Under the pieces are notes generated by a model that was given only the letters and a program-made list of their open reading frames with translations, ran no database searches and was not told the origin of the DNA. From Bacteroidota bacterium (GTDB taxonomy: Bacteria > Bacteroidota > Bacteroidia > 2-12-FULL-35-15), in contig JAOQAD010000024.1 in NCBI GenBank assembly GCA_025963775.1, positions 17,740-81,739 of the forward strand: a stretch of DNA of 64,000 bases. Direction: 5' to 3'. Both the position numbers and the translations under genes were made by a program. Shown here in pieces: positions 26,778 through 36,506 of this stretch (its first letter is position 1; each line of letters opens with the position of its first letter).

Positions 26778-29693
26778 ATGGCGAAGCCGAACGATATAGA
26801 TAAATTAAGCTCAAAAGAATACATCCTCATTAAAGGGGCGCGTGTACACAATCTCAAAAATATTGATATTGCCATTCCGCGGAATAAGCTGGTCGTGATC
26901 ACCGGGCTTTCGGGCTCAGGAAAATCATCCCTTGCATTTGATACCTTGTATGCCGAGGGACAACGCCGTTACGTGGAAAGCCTTTCCGCCTATGCGCGCC
27001 AGTTCATGGGCCGCATCAACAAGCCGGAAGTGGATTACATCAAAGGCATCTCCCCTGCTGTGGCGATAGAGCAAAAGGTAAATACCCGCAATCCACGCTC
27101 AACGGTAGGTACTTCAACAGAAATTTATGATTACCTCAAATTACTTTTTGCCCGCATCGGGAAAACCTTTTCCCCTGTTTCCGGCAACCAGGTAAAGCGG
27201 GATACGGTCACGGATGTTGCAAAATACATCATGGCATTACCTCCTGAAACAAAGCTGCTCCTGCTTTCCCCTGTAAAGAAACAGGCAGGAAAAACATTTA
27301 AGGAACAGCTGCTGTTGCTCGCACAACAAGGATTTACACGTGTGCAGGCAAACGGCGAAGTGCAGAAGATCGAGGATTTTGTATTGAACAAGATCTCCGA
27401 GAAGGATTCGCTTTATCTTGTGATCGACCGGATCACGGTACGCCCGGAAGATGAGGACAATGAGAACCGCATTTCCGATTCGGTGCAAACCGCTTTTTAT
27501 GAAGGCGACGGGGAATGCAGGGTGGAGATCATGGAGGATGGAAAAGTGAAAAGGGAAGTTGTTAAGGAAGAGAAGTCAAAAATTAAAAGTCAAAAATCAA
27601 AAAAAGCCGAAACTGCATCCTCTCATTTGGAAGGGGTTGGGCTGAGGTCTTTCTCCAACCGCTTCGAGCTCGACGGCATGACCTTCGAAGAGCCAAGCCT
27701 TCATTTTTTCAGCTTCAATAACCCGGTAGGCGCCTGCAAGCATTGCGAAGGCTTCGGAAGCGTGATCGGGATCGATGAGGACCTCGTGATCCCGAACAAG
27801 AACTTATCTGTGTATGAAGATGCGATCGTAGCCTGGAAGGGCGAAAAAATGAGCGAATGGAAGAATGTGCTTGTGAAGAATGCCCATAAATTCGATTTCC
27901 CGGTACACCGTTCCTATTATGATCTGAACGAGAAAGAACGCAAGCTGCTCTGGACGGGAAATAAATATTTTGATGGGCTGGATGCTTTCTTTAAATACCT
28001 CGAGACACAGGTGTATAAGATCCAGTACCGCGTAATGCTTTCCCGCTACAGGGGAAAAACGGTTTGCCCTGAATGCAATGGCACCCGCTTACGGAAAGAT
28101 GCATCCTATGTTAAGGTTGGCGGCCGCTCGATCACCGATGTGGTGCTCATGCCTGTTGACGAAGCATTGCCTTTCTTCCAAACCCTGAAATTATCCGCTT
28201 ACGACACCGAAGTTTCCAAACGCATCCTCATCGAGATCATCAACCGCCTGCAGTTCCTTTGTGATGTAGGATTGGGATATTTAACGCTGAACCGCCTGTC
28301 GAATACATTATCCGGCGGCGAATCGCAGCGCATCAACCTTGCCACTTCACTCGGGAGCAGCCTCGTGGGCTCCATGTACATCCTCGATGAGCCAAGCATC
28401 GGCCTGCATCCGCGCGATACACAGCGGCTGATCAAAGTGCTGAACTCGCTCCGCAACATCGGAAATACGGTAGTTGTAGTGGAGCACGATGAAGAGATCA
28501 TGCGTGCTGCGGACATGCTCATCGATATCGGCCCGATGGCCGGAACACATGGCGGAGAGCTTGTTTTCCAGGGCAGGCATGAAGACCTTGCAAAAGAAGA
28601 GCGCAGCCTTACCGCGCTTTATTTAACAGGAAAAGAAAAGATAGAAACGCCGGAAAAGCGCAGGAAATGGAACAATTTCATCGAGCTGAAAGGCGCGAGG
28701 GAAAACAACCTGAAAGGTGTGGATGTAAAGTTCCCGCTGAACGTGATGACGGTGGTTACCGGCGTGAGCGGCTCGGGAAAGACATCGCTTGTAAAACGCA
28801 TCCTGTACCCGGCATTAAAGAAAATTCATGGCGGTATTGGCGAACAGACCGGCAGCTTTGAAAAGCTTGGCGGCTCCATCAACAGTATTTCTGCTGTGGA
28901 GATGATCGACCAGAACCCGATCGGGAAATCATCCCGCTCCAACCCTGTTACTTATGTAAAAGCCTATGATGAGATCCGCGCCCTGTTTGCGGACCAGGCA
29001 CTGGCAAAAGCAAGGGGCTACAAGCCTTCCCATTTCTCATTCAATGTGGATGGAGGAAGATGCGAGGTATGCGAAGGAGAAGGAATTGTAACCGTTGAAA
29101 TGCAGTTCATGGCGGATATCCACCTGCTGTGCGAAGCCTGCAACGGCAAGCGTTTCAAGCAGGAGATCCTCGAGATAAAATACAACGAAAAAAATGTTTC
29201 GGAAGTTCTGGAAATGACGGTCGATGATGCGATCGAATTTTTCAACAGCGCTGAACGCCCTACCAATACAGAGAAAAAGATTGTCCAAAAGCTGATCCCT
29301 TTATCGGATGTGGGACTGGGTTATGTCCACCTCGGACAGGCTTCCAGCACCCTGAGCGGCGGGGAAGCACAACGGATCAAACTGGCATCGTTCCTCGGCA
29401 TCGGCCAGAACAACACCACTCCTACACTTTTCATTTTTGATGAGCCGACAACAGGATTGCATTTTCATGACATCTCCAAACTCTTATTTGCGTTCAATGC
29501 GCTGATCAAACAGGGGCATTCGATCATCATCATCGAGCATAACGTGGAAGTGATCAAGTGTGCGGATTGGGTGATCGACCTTGGGCCCGAAGGCGGAAGC
29601 CAGGGCGGGAAAATTATATTTGAAGGTGTGCCTGAAGACCTCGTGAAATGCAAGGGTTCATATACCGGCGAATACCTGAAAGGAAAATTATAA
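26778..29693 (+). CDS. uvrA: Excinuclease ABC subunit A with in-frame insert
   Basis: A 971-residue damage-recognition ATPase of nucleotide excision repair, a partner of UvrB. First ATPase: Walker [28 protein letters not shown] and signature [36 protein letters not shown]. Second: [15 protein letters not shown] and [17 protein letters not shown]. The zinc modules are CKHCEGFG...CPECNGTRL and CEVCEGEG...CEACNGKRF. Residues about 264-291 ([10 protein letters not shown]...LEGVGLR) look foreign to the family and account for part of the extra length over the usual 940 or so residues. The 3' end overlaps the convergent ABC exporter gene by six bases. Confidence 0.96.
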   Translation: MAKPNDIDKLSSKEYILIKGARVHNLKNIDIAIPRNKLVVITGLSGSGKSSLAFDTLYAEGQRRYVESLSAYARQFMGRINKPEVDYIKGISPAVAIEQKVNTRNPRSTVGTSTEIYDYLKLLFARIGKTFSPVSGNQVKRDTVTDVAKYIMALPPETKLLLLSPVKKQAGKTFKEQLLLLAQQGFTRVQANGEVQKIEDFVLNKISEKDSLYLVIDRITVRPEDEDNENRISDSVQTAFYEGDGECRVEIMEDGKVKREVVKEEKSKIKSQKSKKAETASSHLEGVGLRSFSNRFELDGMTFEEPSLHFFSFNNPVGACKHCEGFGSVIGIDEDLVIPNKNLSVYEDAIVAWKGEKMSEWKNVLVKNAHKFDFPVHRSYYDLNEKERKLLWTGNKYFDGLDAFFKYLETQVYKIQYRVMLSRYRGKTVCPECNGTRLRKDASYVKVGGRSITDVVLMPVDEALPFFQTLKLSAYDTEVSKRILIEIINRLQFLCDVGLGYLTLNRLSNTLSGGESQRINLATSLGSSLVGSMYILDEPSIGLHPRDTQRLIKVLNSLRNIGNTVVVVEHDEEIMRAADMLIDIGPMAGTHGGELVFQGRHEDLAKEERSLTALYLTGKEKIETPEKRRKWNNFIELKGARENNLKGVDVKFPLNVMTVVTGVSGSGKTSLVKRILYPALKKIHGGIGEQTGSFEKLGGSINSISAVEMIDQNPIGKSSRSNPVTYVKAYDEIRALFADQALAKARGYKPSHFSFNVDGGRCEVCEGEGIVTVEMQFMADIHLLCEACNGKRFKQEILEIKYNEKNVSEVLEMTVDDAIEFFNSAERPTNTEKKIVQKLIPLSDVGLGYVHLGQASSTLSGGEAQRIKLASFLGIGQNNTTPTLFIFDEPTTGLHFHDISKLLFAFNALIKQGHSIIIIEHNVEVIKCADWVIDLGPEGGSQGGKIIFEGVPEDLVKCKGSYTGEYLKGKL
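27575..27650 (+). repeat. Repeat-like in-frame insert within uvrA
   Basis: The DNA encoding residues about 266-291 of UvrA starts with a GTCAAAAATTAAAAGTCAAAAATC-type run and ends with CTCTCATTTGG-AAGGGGTTGGGCTGAGGTCT. Both resemble simple dispersed intergenic repeats rather than uvrA coding sequence. The reading frame stays open across it. Confidence 0.5.
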
Positions 29694-31472
29694 TTCTTCT
29701 TCCAGTTTCACTTCCTCCTTGAACTGAAGCTCGAACAGCCTTTTGTACGGGCCGTTGTTCCTGAGCAATTCCTGGTGATTTCCCATTTCGATCACTTCGC
29801 CTTTATCCAGCACAATGATCTTATCTGCTTTCTGAATGGTCGCAAGGCGGTGCGCGATCACGATCGAAGTGCGTCCCTGCGTAAGCTTTTCTGTTGCATA
29901 CTGGATCAGCTTTTCCGATTCAGTATCAATGGAAGATGTGGCTTCGTCGAGCACAAGGATCTTCGCATTGTACACATAAGCCCTGATGAAGGAAATGAGC
30001 TGGCGCTGCCCTACCGAAAGCATGGCACCCCGTTCCATCACATCGTAATCATAGCCGCCGGGAAGCTTGCTGATGAAATCATGCGCACCCACAGCCTTCG
30101 CTGCTTCGATCACTTTTTCCCGCGTGATCTCCGGGTTGTTCAGTGATATGTTGTTCATAATGGTATCCGAAAAAAGGAAAACATCCTGCAGCACCACGCC
30201 GATATTTCTTTGCAAAGAAGAAAGCCCGTAATCACGGATGTCAGTGCCATCGATCTTTATTGAACCCTTGTTGTATTCATAGAACCTGCTCAGCAGGTTG
30301 ATGATGGATGATTTTCCCGCGCCGGTTGCGCCTACCAGGGCCATGGTTTGTCCCGCTTTCACTTCGAAGGATACATTTTTCAGGATCCAGTCCTCGTTGT
30401 TATAGGCAAACCATACATTTTCCAGCACTACATTTCCCTTAATAAAATTCGCGTTTTGCGTTCCTTTGTCCTCGATCGAATCTTCCGTATCCAGCACTTT
30501 GAACACGCGCTCCGAAGAGACCATTCCCATCTGCAAGGTATTGAAACGGTCGGCAAGCTGGCGGATCGGGCGGAACATCATGTTGAGGAACATGATGAAT
30601 GCCATCAGGTCGCCAAGGCTGGTGGACCGGCCCAGCACACCTTTTCCTCCCCACCACACAAGCAGTGCGAGCGATACGGAGGAAAGGATCTCCACCACAG
30701 GAAAGAAGATAGAATAGGCCATGATCCCGCGAACATTCGCATCACGGTGCTTCCCATTGATCTCTTCAAAAGCTTTCAGTTCTGCTTTCTCGCGGTTGAA
30801 GATCTGAACAATACGCATTCCCGTGATATGCTCCTGCAGGAAGGCATTCAGCCGTGCAACCTGCGTACGCACATCGTGGAACGAGCTCGCCACTTTCTTT
30901 TTAAATACATAGGTGGCGATCAGCAAAACCGGGATCGGGAGCAGCACAATGATCGTGAGCTTCACATCGATCACCAGCATGATCGCGACAATTACCAGCA
31001 CTTTGAGAATATCGCCGATGATCACGATCAGCCCTTCCGAAAAAATATCGGCGATCACTTCAATGTCCGACACAGCCCTCGTCACCAGCGTTCCGATCGG
31101 TGTGTTATCATAATATTTCAGGCGGAAGCCGATGATCTTTTTGTACACTTCGCTGCGCAAATCCTTGATGATCTTTTGCCCGAGCGTGTTTGTTAAAAAT
31201 GCATCGGAGAACTGGAACACAGCTTCCAGTACCAATATCCCAAGCATGAGCAATGTCATGTTCAGCAGCATCTCCGCATTCGGTATTGCCACATAATTAT
31301 CGAAGGTGTATTTTACAAGAAGCGGCCGAACGATCGCAAGCGCGGCCAGTGAAATGGTCGTGAATACCGCCATCCCGAAATTGGTGCGGTAAGGTTTTAC
31401 GTATGTAAAGATCCGCTTCAGAATGGCAACGTCGACTGCCTTTCCTATCACTGATTTTTTCTTTTCTGTCAT
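29688..31472 (-). CDS. ABC exporter, fused membrane and ATPase domains (MsbA/multidrug type)
   Basis: A 594-residue half-transporter. Six membrane helices in residues about 30-320 form the type IV exporter domain (including the ISDIEVIADIFSEG coupling region). The ATPase follows: Walker A VGATGAGKSSIINLL, Q-loop VLQDVFLF, signature LSVGQRQLISFIRAYV, Walker B ILVLDEATSSID, H-loop IVIAHRLATI. It probably works as a dimer exporting lipids or drugs. The signature reads LSVGQ rather than LSGGQ. It lies seven bases downstream of truA and is probably co-transcribed with it. Confidence 0.93.
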   Translation of the reverse strand: MTEKKKSVIGKAVDVAILKRIFTYVKPYRTNFGMAVFTTISLAALAIVRPLLVKYTFDNYVAIPNAEMLLNMTLLMLGILVLEAVFQFSDAFLTNTLGQKIIKDLRSEVYKKIIGFRLKYYDNTPIGTLVTRAVSDIEVIADIFSEGLIVIIGDILKVLVIVAIMLVIDVKLTIIVLLPIPVLLIATYVFKKKVASSFHDVRTQVARLNAFLQEHITGMRIVQIFNREKAELKAFEEINGKHRDANVRGIMAYSIFFPVVEILSSVSLALLVWWGGKGVLGRSTSLGDLMAFIMFLNMMFRPIRQLADRFNTLQMGMVSSERVFKVLDTEDSIEDKGTQNANFIKGNVVLENVWFAYNNEDWILKNVSFEVKAGQTMALVGATGAGKSSIINLLSRFYEYNKGSIKIDGTDIRDYGLSSLQRNIGVVLQDVFLFSDTIMNNISLNNPEITREKVIEAAKAVGAHDFISKLPGGYDYDVMERGAMLSVGQRQLISFIRAYVYNAKILVLDEATSSIDTESEKLIQYATEKLTQGRTSIVIAHRLATIQKADKIIVLDKGEVIEMGNHQELLRNNGPYKRLFELQFKEEVKLEEEL

Positions 31473-31479
31473 TACTGTT

Positions 31480-32238
31480 CTATTCTTTAAAATAACCTGC
31501 CGGGTAAGCTACATCTGCAAGGTACAAACCGCAGGCAGGCACCGAAAATCCTGCATTGGAGCGGTTTTTACTTTCTATCACCTTCACAAACTCTTCCGTG
31601 CTCATCTTTCTTTTTCCAACTTCCGTAAGCGTTCCTACAATTGCCCGCACCATGTTCCTCAGGAAGCGGTCGGCGGAAATGGTAAATACCAGGATCTCCC
31701 CTTCTTCTTTCCACTCCGCTTTATAAATTTTGCAGTTATTGGTAAAGCTCTGCGTATTGCTTTTCGCGAAGGAACTGAAGTCTGTATGATCAAACAAAAG
31801 TGCTGCAGCTTTGTTCATCGCGGCCACATCCAGCTCTCCGTAAAGGAACCAGGAAGCATCGATCCCAAAGGGATCTTTCTTTTTGCTGATCCGGTATTCA
31901 TAGGTCCGGGAAATAGCATCAAACCTTGAGTTCGCATCATCCTTCACTTTGTAAATGCCGGAGATCGCAATATCAGCAGGCAATGCATTGTTGAAGCGGA
32001 ATATCCATTTATCCTTATCGGAAAGCAAATCGATAGTGACATCAAAATGCGCATAAAAATCTTTTGCATGCACCCCTGTATCGGTGCGTCCGCAGCCCGT
32101 CACAGAAACAGGCTGGTTGAGCAGCCGCGAAAGCATTTCGTTCAGCGTTTCCTGCACGGTGAGCTTTGTGTTCTCCTGCACCTGCCAGCCGTGATAGGCT
32201 GTTCCATTGTATGAAAGCTGGATGAAATAACGCGGCAT
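31480..32238 (-). CDS. truA: tRNA pseudouridine(38-40) synthase
   Basis: A 252-residue enzyme that converts uridines 38-40 of tRNA anticodon stems to pseudouridine. It has the expected start RYFIQLSYNGTAYHGWQ and the catalytic Asp53 in GCGRTDTGVHAKDF, then FRFNALPADIAI and a C-terminal RFLRNMVRAIVGTL. The ATG at 32238 gives the normal family length. A longer in-frame reading to 32346 would add 36 basic residues that do not fit the family. Confidence 0.95.
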   Translation of the reverse strand: MPRYFIQLSYNGTAYHGWQVQENTKLTVQETLNEMLSRLLNQPVSVTGCGRTDTGVHAKDFYAHFDVTIDLLSDKDKWIFRFNNALPADIAISGIYKVKDDANSRFDAISRTYEYRISKKKDPFGIDASWFLYGELDVAAMNKAAALLFDHTDFSSFAKSNTQSFTNNCKIYKAEWKEEGEILVFTISADRFLRNMVRAIVGTLTEVGKRKMSTEEFVKVIESKNRSNAGFSVPACGLYLADVAYPAGYFKE

Positions 32239-32387
32239 GTCTTTAATTAGATCGCTCAAAGATAAAAATAAAGACGTTTGTTTCCGTATATTTCGGTTCT
32301 CATTCCTGCCCTTTTTTGCAGCTTTCCGGGCAACCTGCTTTAACAATTTTTAACAGCGGCAATTGCTTGTTCTGCCTGCTTTGTGGT

Positions 32388-32395
32388 TAATTTTG
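32388..32395 (+). promoter_or_regulatory. Predicted promoter of the Bat operon
   Basis: TAATTTTG matches TAnnTTTG, with TTG at 32367-32369 at a suitable -33 spacing (18 bases between). It lies 45 bases before the moxR ATG. Confidence 0.5.
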
Positions 32396-32440
32396 CCTCA
32401 ACAAAAATGCTAACGGAGTACGCTCTAAAAACTTCACAAC

Positions 32441-33427
32441 ATGACTGATATTCAAGAATTGAATGCCCGCATTCAGCGCGACAGCGCGTTCGTTGACCTG
32501 CTGACCATGGAAATGGACAAAGTGATCGTCGGCCAGAAATACATGGTTGAACGATTGCTGATCGGCTTGCTCTCCAATGGTCACATCCTGCTGGAAGGGG
32601 TTCCCGGCCTTGCAAAAACACTTGCCATCAAGTCCCTCGCAAGCACCATTCATGCTAATTTCAGCCGCATCCAGTTCACTCCCGACCTTCTTCCTGCCGA
32701 TTTGATCGGTACCATGATCTACAACCAGAAGAAGGAAGAGTTCAGCGTAAAGCAGGGGCCGATCTTCGCGAATTTTATTCTTGCAGATGAGATCAACCGT
32801 GCACCGGCAAAAGTGCAGAGCGCGCTGCTGGAAGCCATGCAGGAAAAGCAGGTAACCATCGGCGAAAGCACGTTCAAGCTGCCAAATCCTTTCCTGGTAC
32901 TGGCAACACAGAATCCTGTCGAGCAGGAAGGAACCTATCCGCTGCCTGAAGCGCAGGTGGACCGTTTTATGATGAAGCTCGTGATCGGCTATCCTTCAAA
33001 GGAAGATGAGCGTAAGATCATCCGCCAGAACCTCGCCAGCGAATATCCTACAGTAAATCCCGTATTGAACACAGAAGACATCCTGAATGCACGCAAAGTG
33101 GTGAAGGATGTTTACATGGATGAGAAGATCGAAAAATACATTGTTGATATTGTTTTTGCAACCCGCTTCCCTGCCGACTACAAGCTCGATAAATTCAAGG
33201 GACTGATCAATTTCGGAGGATCGCCGCGTGCAAGCATCAACCTCGCCATGGCTGCAAAAGCGTATGCATTCATCAAGCGCAGGGGCTATGTGATCCCGGA
33301 GGATGTGCGCGCCATTTGCACAGATGTACTGCGTCACCGCATCGGGCTTACCTACGAAGCGGAAGCAGAGAACATCACCACTGAGATGATCATTAATGAG
33401 ATTTTGAATACAGTGGAAGTGCCTTAG
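32441..33427 (+). CDS. MoxR-family AAA+ ATPase
   Basis: A 328-residue AAA+ ATPase, the first gene of the aerotolerance (Bat) locus. Walker A is GVPGLAKT (53-60). Walker B is FILADEINRAP at about 108-118. The sensor region is ATQNPVEQEGTYPLPEAQVDRFMMK, and the lid domain has GGSPRASINLAMAAKAYAFI. MoxR proteins are thought to act as chaperones for VWA-domain complexes, here DUF58, BatA and BatB. A 182-base gap with a repeat separates it from the DUF58 gene. Confidence 0.95.
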   Translation: MTDIQELNARIQRDSAFVDLLTMEMDKVIVGQKYMVERLLIGLLSNGHILLEGVPGLAKTLAIKSLASTIHANFSRIQFTPDLLPADLIGTMIYNQKKEEFSVKQGPIFANFILADEINRAPAKVQSALLEAMQEKQVTIGESTFKLPNPFLVLATQNPVEQEGTYPLPEAQVDRFMMKLVIGYPSKEDERKIIRQNLASEYPTVNPVLNTEDILNARKVVKDVYMDEKIEKYIVDIVFATRFPADYKLDKFKGLINFGGSPRASINLAMAAKAYAFIKRRGYVIPEDVRAICTDVLRHRIGLTYEAEAENITTEMIINEILNTVEVP

Positions 33428-33498
33428 TGCGAATCGCGGATTACTACGAATATAGGAATCTGTGTGTTTGCAGCGTAGTTAACAAGTGCTTTCGCGCA

Positions 33499-33609
33499 GA
33501 TCCTGAAACAAGTTCAGGATGACCACCCACAGATTCGCAACATTAGTAGATTAATTATCCGTACCCAAAATTTATAATTAGCAGATTAGCATAGATTCGT
33601 AATTCGCAA
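33499..33609. repeat. Dispersed repeats between moxR and the DUF58 gene
   Basis: A palindrome GATCCTGAAACAAGTTCAGGATGAC at 33499-33523, like 10022-10045, is followed by TTCGT/AATTAGCAGATT-type sequence up to the DUF58 start. Similar tails occur at 10057-10100 and 53221-53275. Confidence 0.6.
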
Positions 33610-34473
33610 ATGGAAACATCCGAGCTGTTAAAAAAAGTCAGGAAGATCGAAATTAAAACACGCGGGCTCTCCAACCAGATCTTTTCGGGAGAGTACCACA
33701 GTGCTTTTAAGGGCCGGGGCATGACCTTCAGCGAAGTGCGCGAATACCAGCCGGGAGATGATATCCGCACAATCGACTGGAATGTGACTGCACGCTTCAA
33801 CCATCCGTATGTAAAGGTGTTTGAGGAAGAGCGTGAAATGACAGTGATGCTGGTGGTGGATGTGAGCGCATCGGGAGAGTTCGGAACGCAGAAGCAATTG
33901 AAGCAGGATGTGATCACCGAGCTTTGCGCAGTGCTTTCATTCTCATCGCTGCAGAACAATGATAAGATCGGCGTGATCTTTTTCAGTGATAAGATCGAAA
34001 AATTCATTCCGCCGAAAAAAGGAAAAACGCATGTGCTGCGCATCATCCGCGATTTGATCGAATTCAGGCCTGCGCAGAAGAAAACAGACATCAGGCTGGC
34101 CTTGAAATACCTGAGCAGCGTCATTAAAAAGAGAAGTATCGCATTCGTGATCTCCGATTTTATGGACAACGATTTCAGGGATGCATTGAAGATCGCGAAT
34201 AAAAAGCATGACCTCATTGCACTGCGCATTTATGACAAGCGCGAGCAGGAGCTCCCGGATGTAGGGCTGATCAAGCTGGCGGATGCGGAAACAGGAGCCA
34301 TCAAATGGGTGAACACTTCCGACAAAAAAGTCCGGACACAATTCGCCGTCAATGCAAAAAAAAGAGAAGACCTTTTAAAAGATATATTTAATAAAAGCGG
34401 CGTGGATACGGCAACTATCAGCACATCCGAATCCTACATTGTGCCCCTCACCAATTTGTTTAAAAGAAGATAA
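33610..34473 (+). CDS. DUF58 / VWA-like protein of the Bat operon
   Basis: A 287-residue cytosolic protein of the DUF58 family. The family signature YQPGDDIRTIDWNVTARF occurs near residues 48-65. A VWA-like fold follows, with the metal-site motif VDVSASGEF. It ends in TSESYIVPLTNLFKRR. DUF58 proteins regularly lie between MoxR and VWA genes and are thought to be MoxR clients. The stop TAA shares its last base with the ATG of the next gene, so translation is probably coupled. Confidence 0.93.
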   Translation: METSELLKKVRKIEIKTRGLSNQIFSGEYHSAFKGRGMTFSEVREYQPGDDIRTIDWNVTARFNHPYVKVFEEEREMTVMLVVDVSASGEFGTQKQLKQDVITELCAVLSFSSLQNNDKIGVIFFSDKIEKFIPPKKGKTHVLRIIRDLIEFRPAQKKTDIRLALKYLSSVIKKRSIAFVISDFMDNDFRDALKIANKKHDLIALRIYDKREQELPDVGLIKLADAETGAIKWVNTSDKKVRTQFAVNAKKREDLLKDIFNKSGVDTATISTSESYIVPLTNLFKRR

Positions 34474-35492
34474 TGCTGCTGGCAGCGATCAACAATATGA
34501 ACGGACAACCGGTATTAAAAAAATGGTTTTGCAAAACAGCGCTGCTGTCAGCATTGCTTTTTAGTTCGCTGATCTCCGGTGCGCAGGAAATAAAAGCGAC
34601 AGCTAAGCTCGACAGCAGTTCGATCGTGATCGGCCAGCAGGTAAAGCTGGAGCTGAGCATACAGTACCGTGCCGACAAAGGGAAGCACATCCGGGTAAAG
34701 TTCCCGCAGATCACAGATACCATCCGAAAGGAAGTGGAAGTTGTGAGCCAGTCGAAAGTGGATACTATCATCAGTAAAAATGATCCCTTTTTATTCACAC
34801 AGGTAAAAACACTTTACATCACCTCCTTTGATTCGGGCTACTGGGCATTGCCTCCCTTTAAGTTTGATGTGAGCACCGATACGGCAGGCATCCTCACTGA
34901 GCCGCTGCTGCTGCAGGTGGGCACCGTTGCTGTTGATACAACACAGGCGATCAGAGGCATCAAAGCGCCTTACGAGGAAACATATACCTGGGTAGACTGG
35001 CTGAAAGACCACATGTATATTGTATACGGAAGCCTTGTCGCGATCCTCGCCATCATCATTATCCTGATCATCATCCGCAGGATGCGCAAAGTGAAACCGC
35101 CGATGGTGATCGTGGAAGCGCCGAAGATCCCGGCACACATCATTGCATTGGAAAAACTGGAGAAGCTGAAGCAGCAGAAGCTGTGGCAGGAAGGAAAGCT
35201 GAAGGGTTATTACAGCTCGCTGACAGACATCCTGCGCGAATACATCGAGAACAGGTTTAAAATTCAAGCCATGGAGCAAACCACCGAGGAGATCATCTTC
35301 GGTTTCCGGAATGCTGCTGTGGACGAGGAAAGCAAACGGAAATTAAAACAGGTGCTCATGCTTGCCGATCTTGTGAAATTTGCAAAAGAACAGCCTTTGG
35401 CCGATGAGAACGAAGCGAGCATGAACAATGTATCCGATTTTATCAACGGTACAAAAAGAGAAGAAGAATTTTCAATAGACCCTAAAAAATAG
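34473..35492 (+). CDS. Membrane-anchored protein of the Bat operon (DUF4381-like position)
   Basis: A 339-residue protein. It has a signal peptide (KWFCKTALLSALLFSSLISGAQE; the second Met, at 34497, is an alternative start), a beta-rich exported domain (about 40-165), one membrane segment (about 184-206, Ile-rich) and a cytosolic helical domain (about 220-339) resembling those of DUF4381-type proteins in Bat loci. The start overlaps the DUF58 stop (TAATG) and the stop overlaps the next start (TAGTG). Its biochemical role is unknown; it is expected to be part of the MoxR/VWA envelope complex. Confidence 0.82.
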   Translation: MLLAAINNMNGQPVLKKWFCKTALLSALLFSSLISGAQEIKATAKLDSSSIVIGQQVKLELSIQYRADKGKHIRVKFPQITDTIRKEVEVVSQSKVDTIISKNDPFLFTQVKTLYITSFDSGYWALPPFKFDVSTDTAGILTEPLLLQVGTVAVDTTQAIRGIKAPYEETYTWVDWLKDHMYIVYGSLVAILAIIIILIIIRRMRKVKPPMVIVEAPKIPAHIIALEKLEKLKQQKLWQEGKLKGYYSSLTDILREYIENRFKIQAMEQTTEEIIFGFRNAAVDEESKRKLKQVLMLADLVKFAKEQPLADENEASMNNVSDFINGTKREEEFSIDPKK

Positions 35493-36502
35493 TGCTGAGC
35501 TTTTTCAACGATATTACATTTGCCGACAAAGACCTGAGATGGCTCTTCCTGCTCATCCCCTTGCTGTTGGGCTGGTACATCTGGAAGAACAGGACTTACA
35601 ATCCGGAGCTGAAGGTATCAACTATTGGCGGCTTTGAAGGCATTAAGCCATCGTTCAGGCAGTATTCAAGGCATGCGCTTTTTGCGCTGAGGCTTGCAGC
35701 GATCTCCCTGCTCATCCTCGTGCTGATGCGCCCGCAATCGCGCTCCAGCTGGAAGGATGTGAAAACAGAAGGGATTGACATTGTGATGTCGCTCGATATT
35801 TCAGGCAGTATGCTGGCGAAGGATTTTAAGCCCGACCGCCTCGAAGCTGCAAAAGATGTGGCGCAGGATTTCATCGACAGCAGGCCGAATGACCGCATCG
35901 GGCTGGTGATCTTCAGCGGGGAGAGCTTTACACAATGCCCGCTTACGAGCGACCATGCTGTGATCAAGAATCTATTCGCAGGCATCCATACCGGGATGGT
36001 AGCAGATGGAACGGCGATCGGGAACGGTTTAGCAACCGCCGTTGCGAGGGTGAAGGACAGCAAGGCAAAAAGCAAAGTAGTGATCTTATTAACGGACGGC
36101 GTGAACAACCAGGGCTCTGTAGCGCCGATGACAGCTGCGGAAATTGCCAAAGCATTTAACGTAAGGGTATACACTATCGGTGTCGGTACCATGGGCAAAG
36201 CGCTCTCCCCCATCGCGATGTACCCGAACGGCCAGTATGAATACGGTTATGTGGATGTGAACATCGATGAAAAATCGCTGACGGAGATCGCCGGCCTTAC
36301 AGGCGGAAAATATTTCCGGGCAACCGATAACAGGAAGCTGAAAGATATTTACAAAGAGATCGACAGGCTGGAGAAGACCATTTTTGAAGAAAAGAATTTC
36401 ACCAACAAGGCGGAATGGTTCCTGCCTTTTGCAATAGCGGCGGTAGTTTTATTGCTGCTGGAATTTATATTAAGGAATACCGTTTTCAGAAGTATATTAT
36501 AA
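35492..36502 (+). CDS. batA: BatA, von Willebrand factor A membrane protein
   Basis: A 336-residue protein starting at a GTG that overlaps the previous stop (TAGTG). Two N-terminal membrane segments (about 15-33 and 57-77), a VWA domain with the full metal-site motif SLDISGSM (about 93-102) and LLTDGVNN, and a C-terminal membrane segment (about 307-326). BatA and BatB are paired VWA proteins of the aerotolerance operon. The conserved DxSxS suggests metal-dependent protein binding in the periplasm. Confidence 0.93.
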   Translation: MLSFFNDITFADKDLRWLFLLIPLLLGWYIWKNRTYNPELKVSTIGGFEGIKPSFRQYSRHALFALRLAAISLLILVLMRPQSRSSWKDVKTEGIDIVMSLDISGSMLAKDFKPDRLEAAKDVAQDFIDSRPNDRIGLVIFSGESFTQCPLTSDHAVIKNLFAGIHTGMVADGTAIGNGLATAVARVKDSKAKSKVVILLTDGVNNQGSVAPMTAAEIAKAFNVRVYTIGVGTMGKALSPIAMYPNGQYEYGYVDVNIDEKSLTEIAGLTGGKYFRATDNRKLKDIYKEIDRLEKTIFEEKNFTNKAEWFLPFAIAAVVLLLLEFILRNTVFRSIL

Positions 36503-36506
36503 GATC

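Noticed and set aside
30348..31196. A 282-residue plus-strand open frame opposite the ABC exporter
   Set aside because: It is His/Asp-rich antisense translation; the exporter on the minus strand has all motifs.
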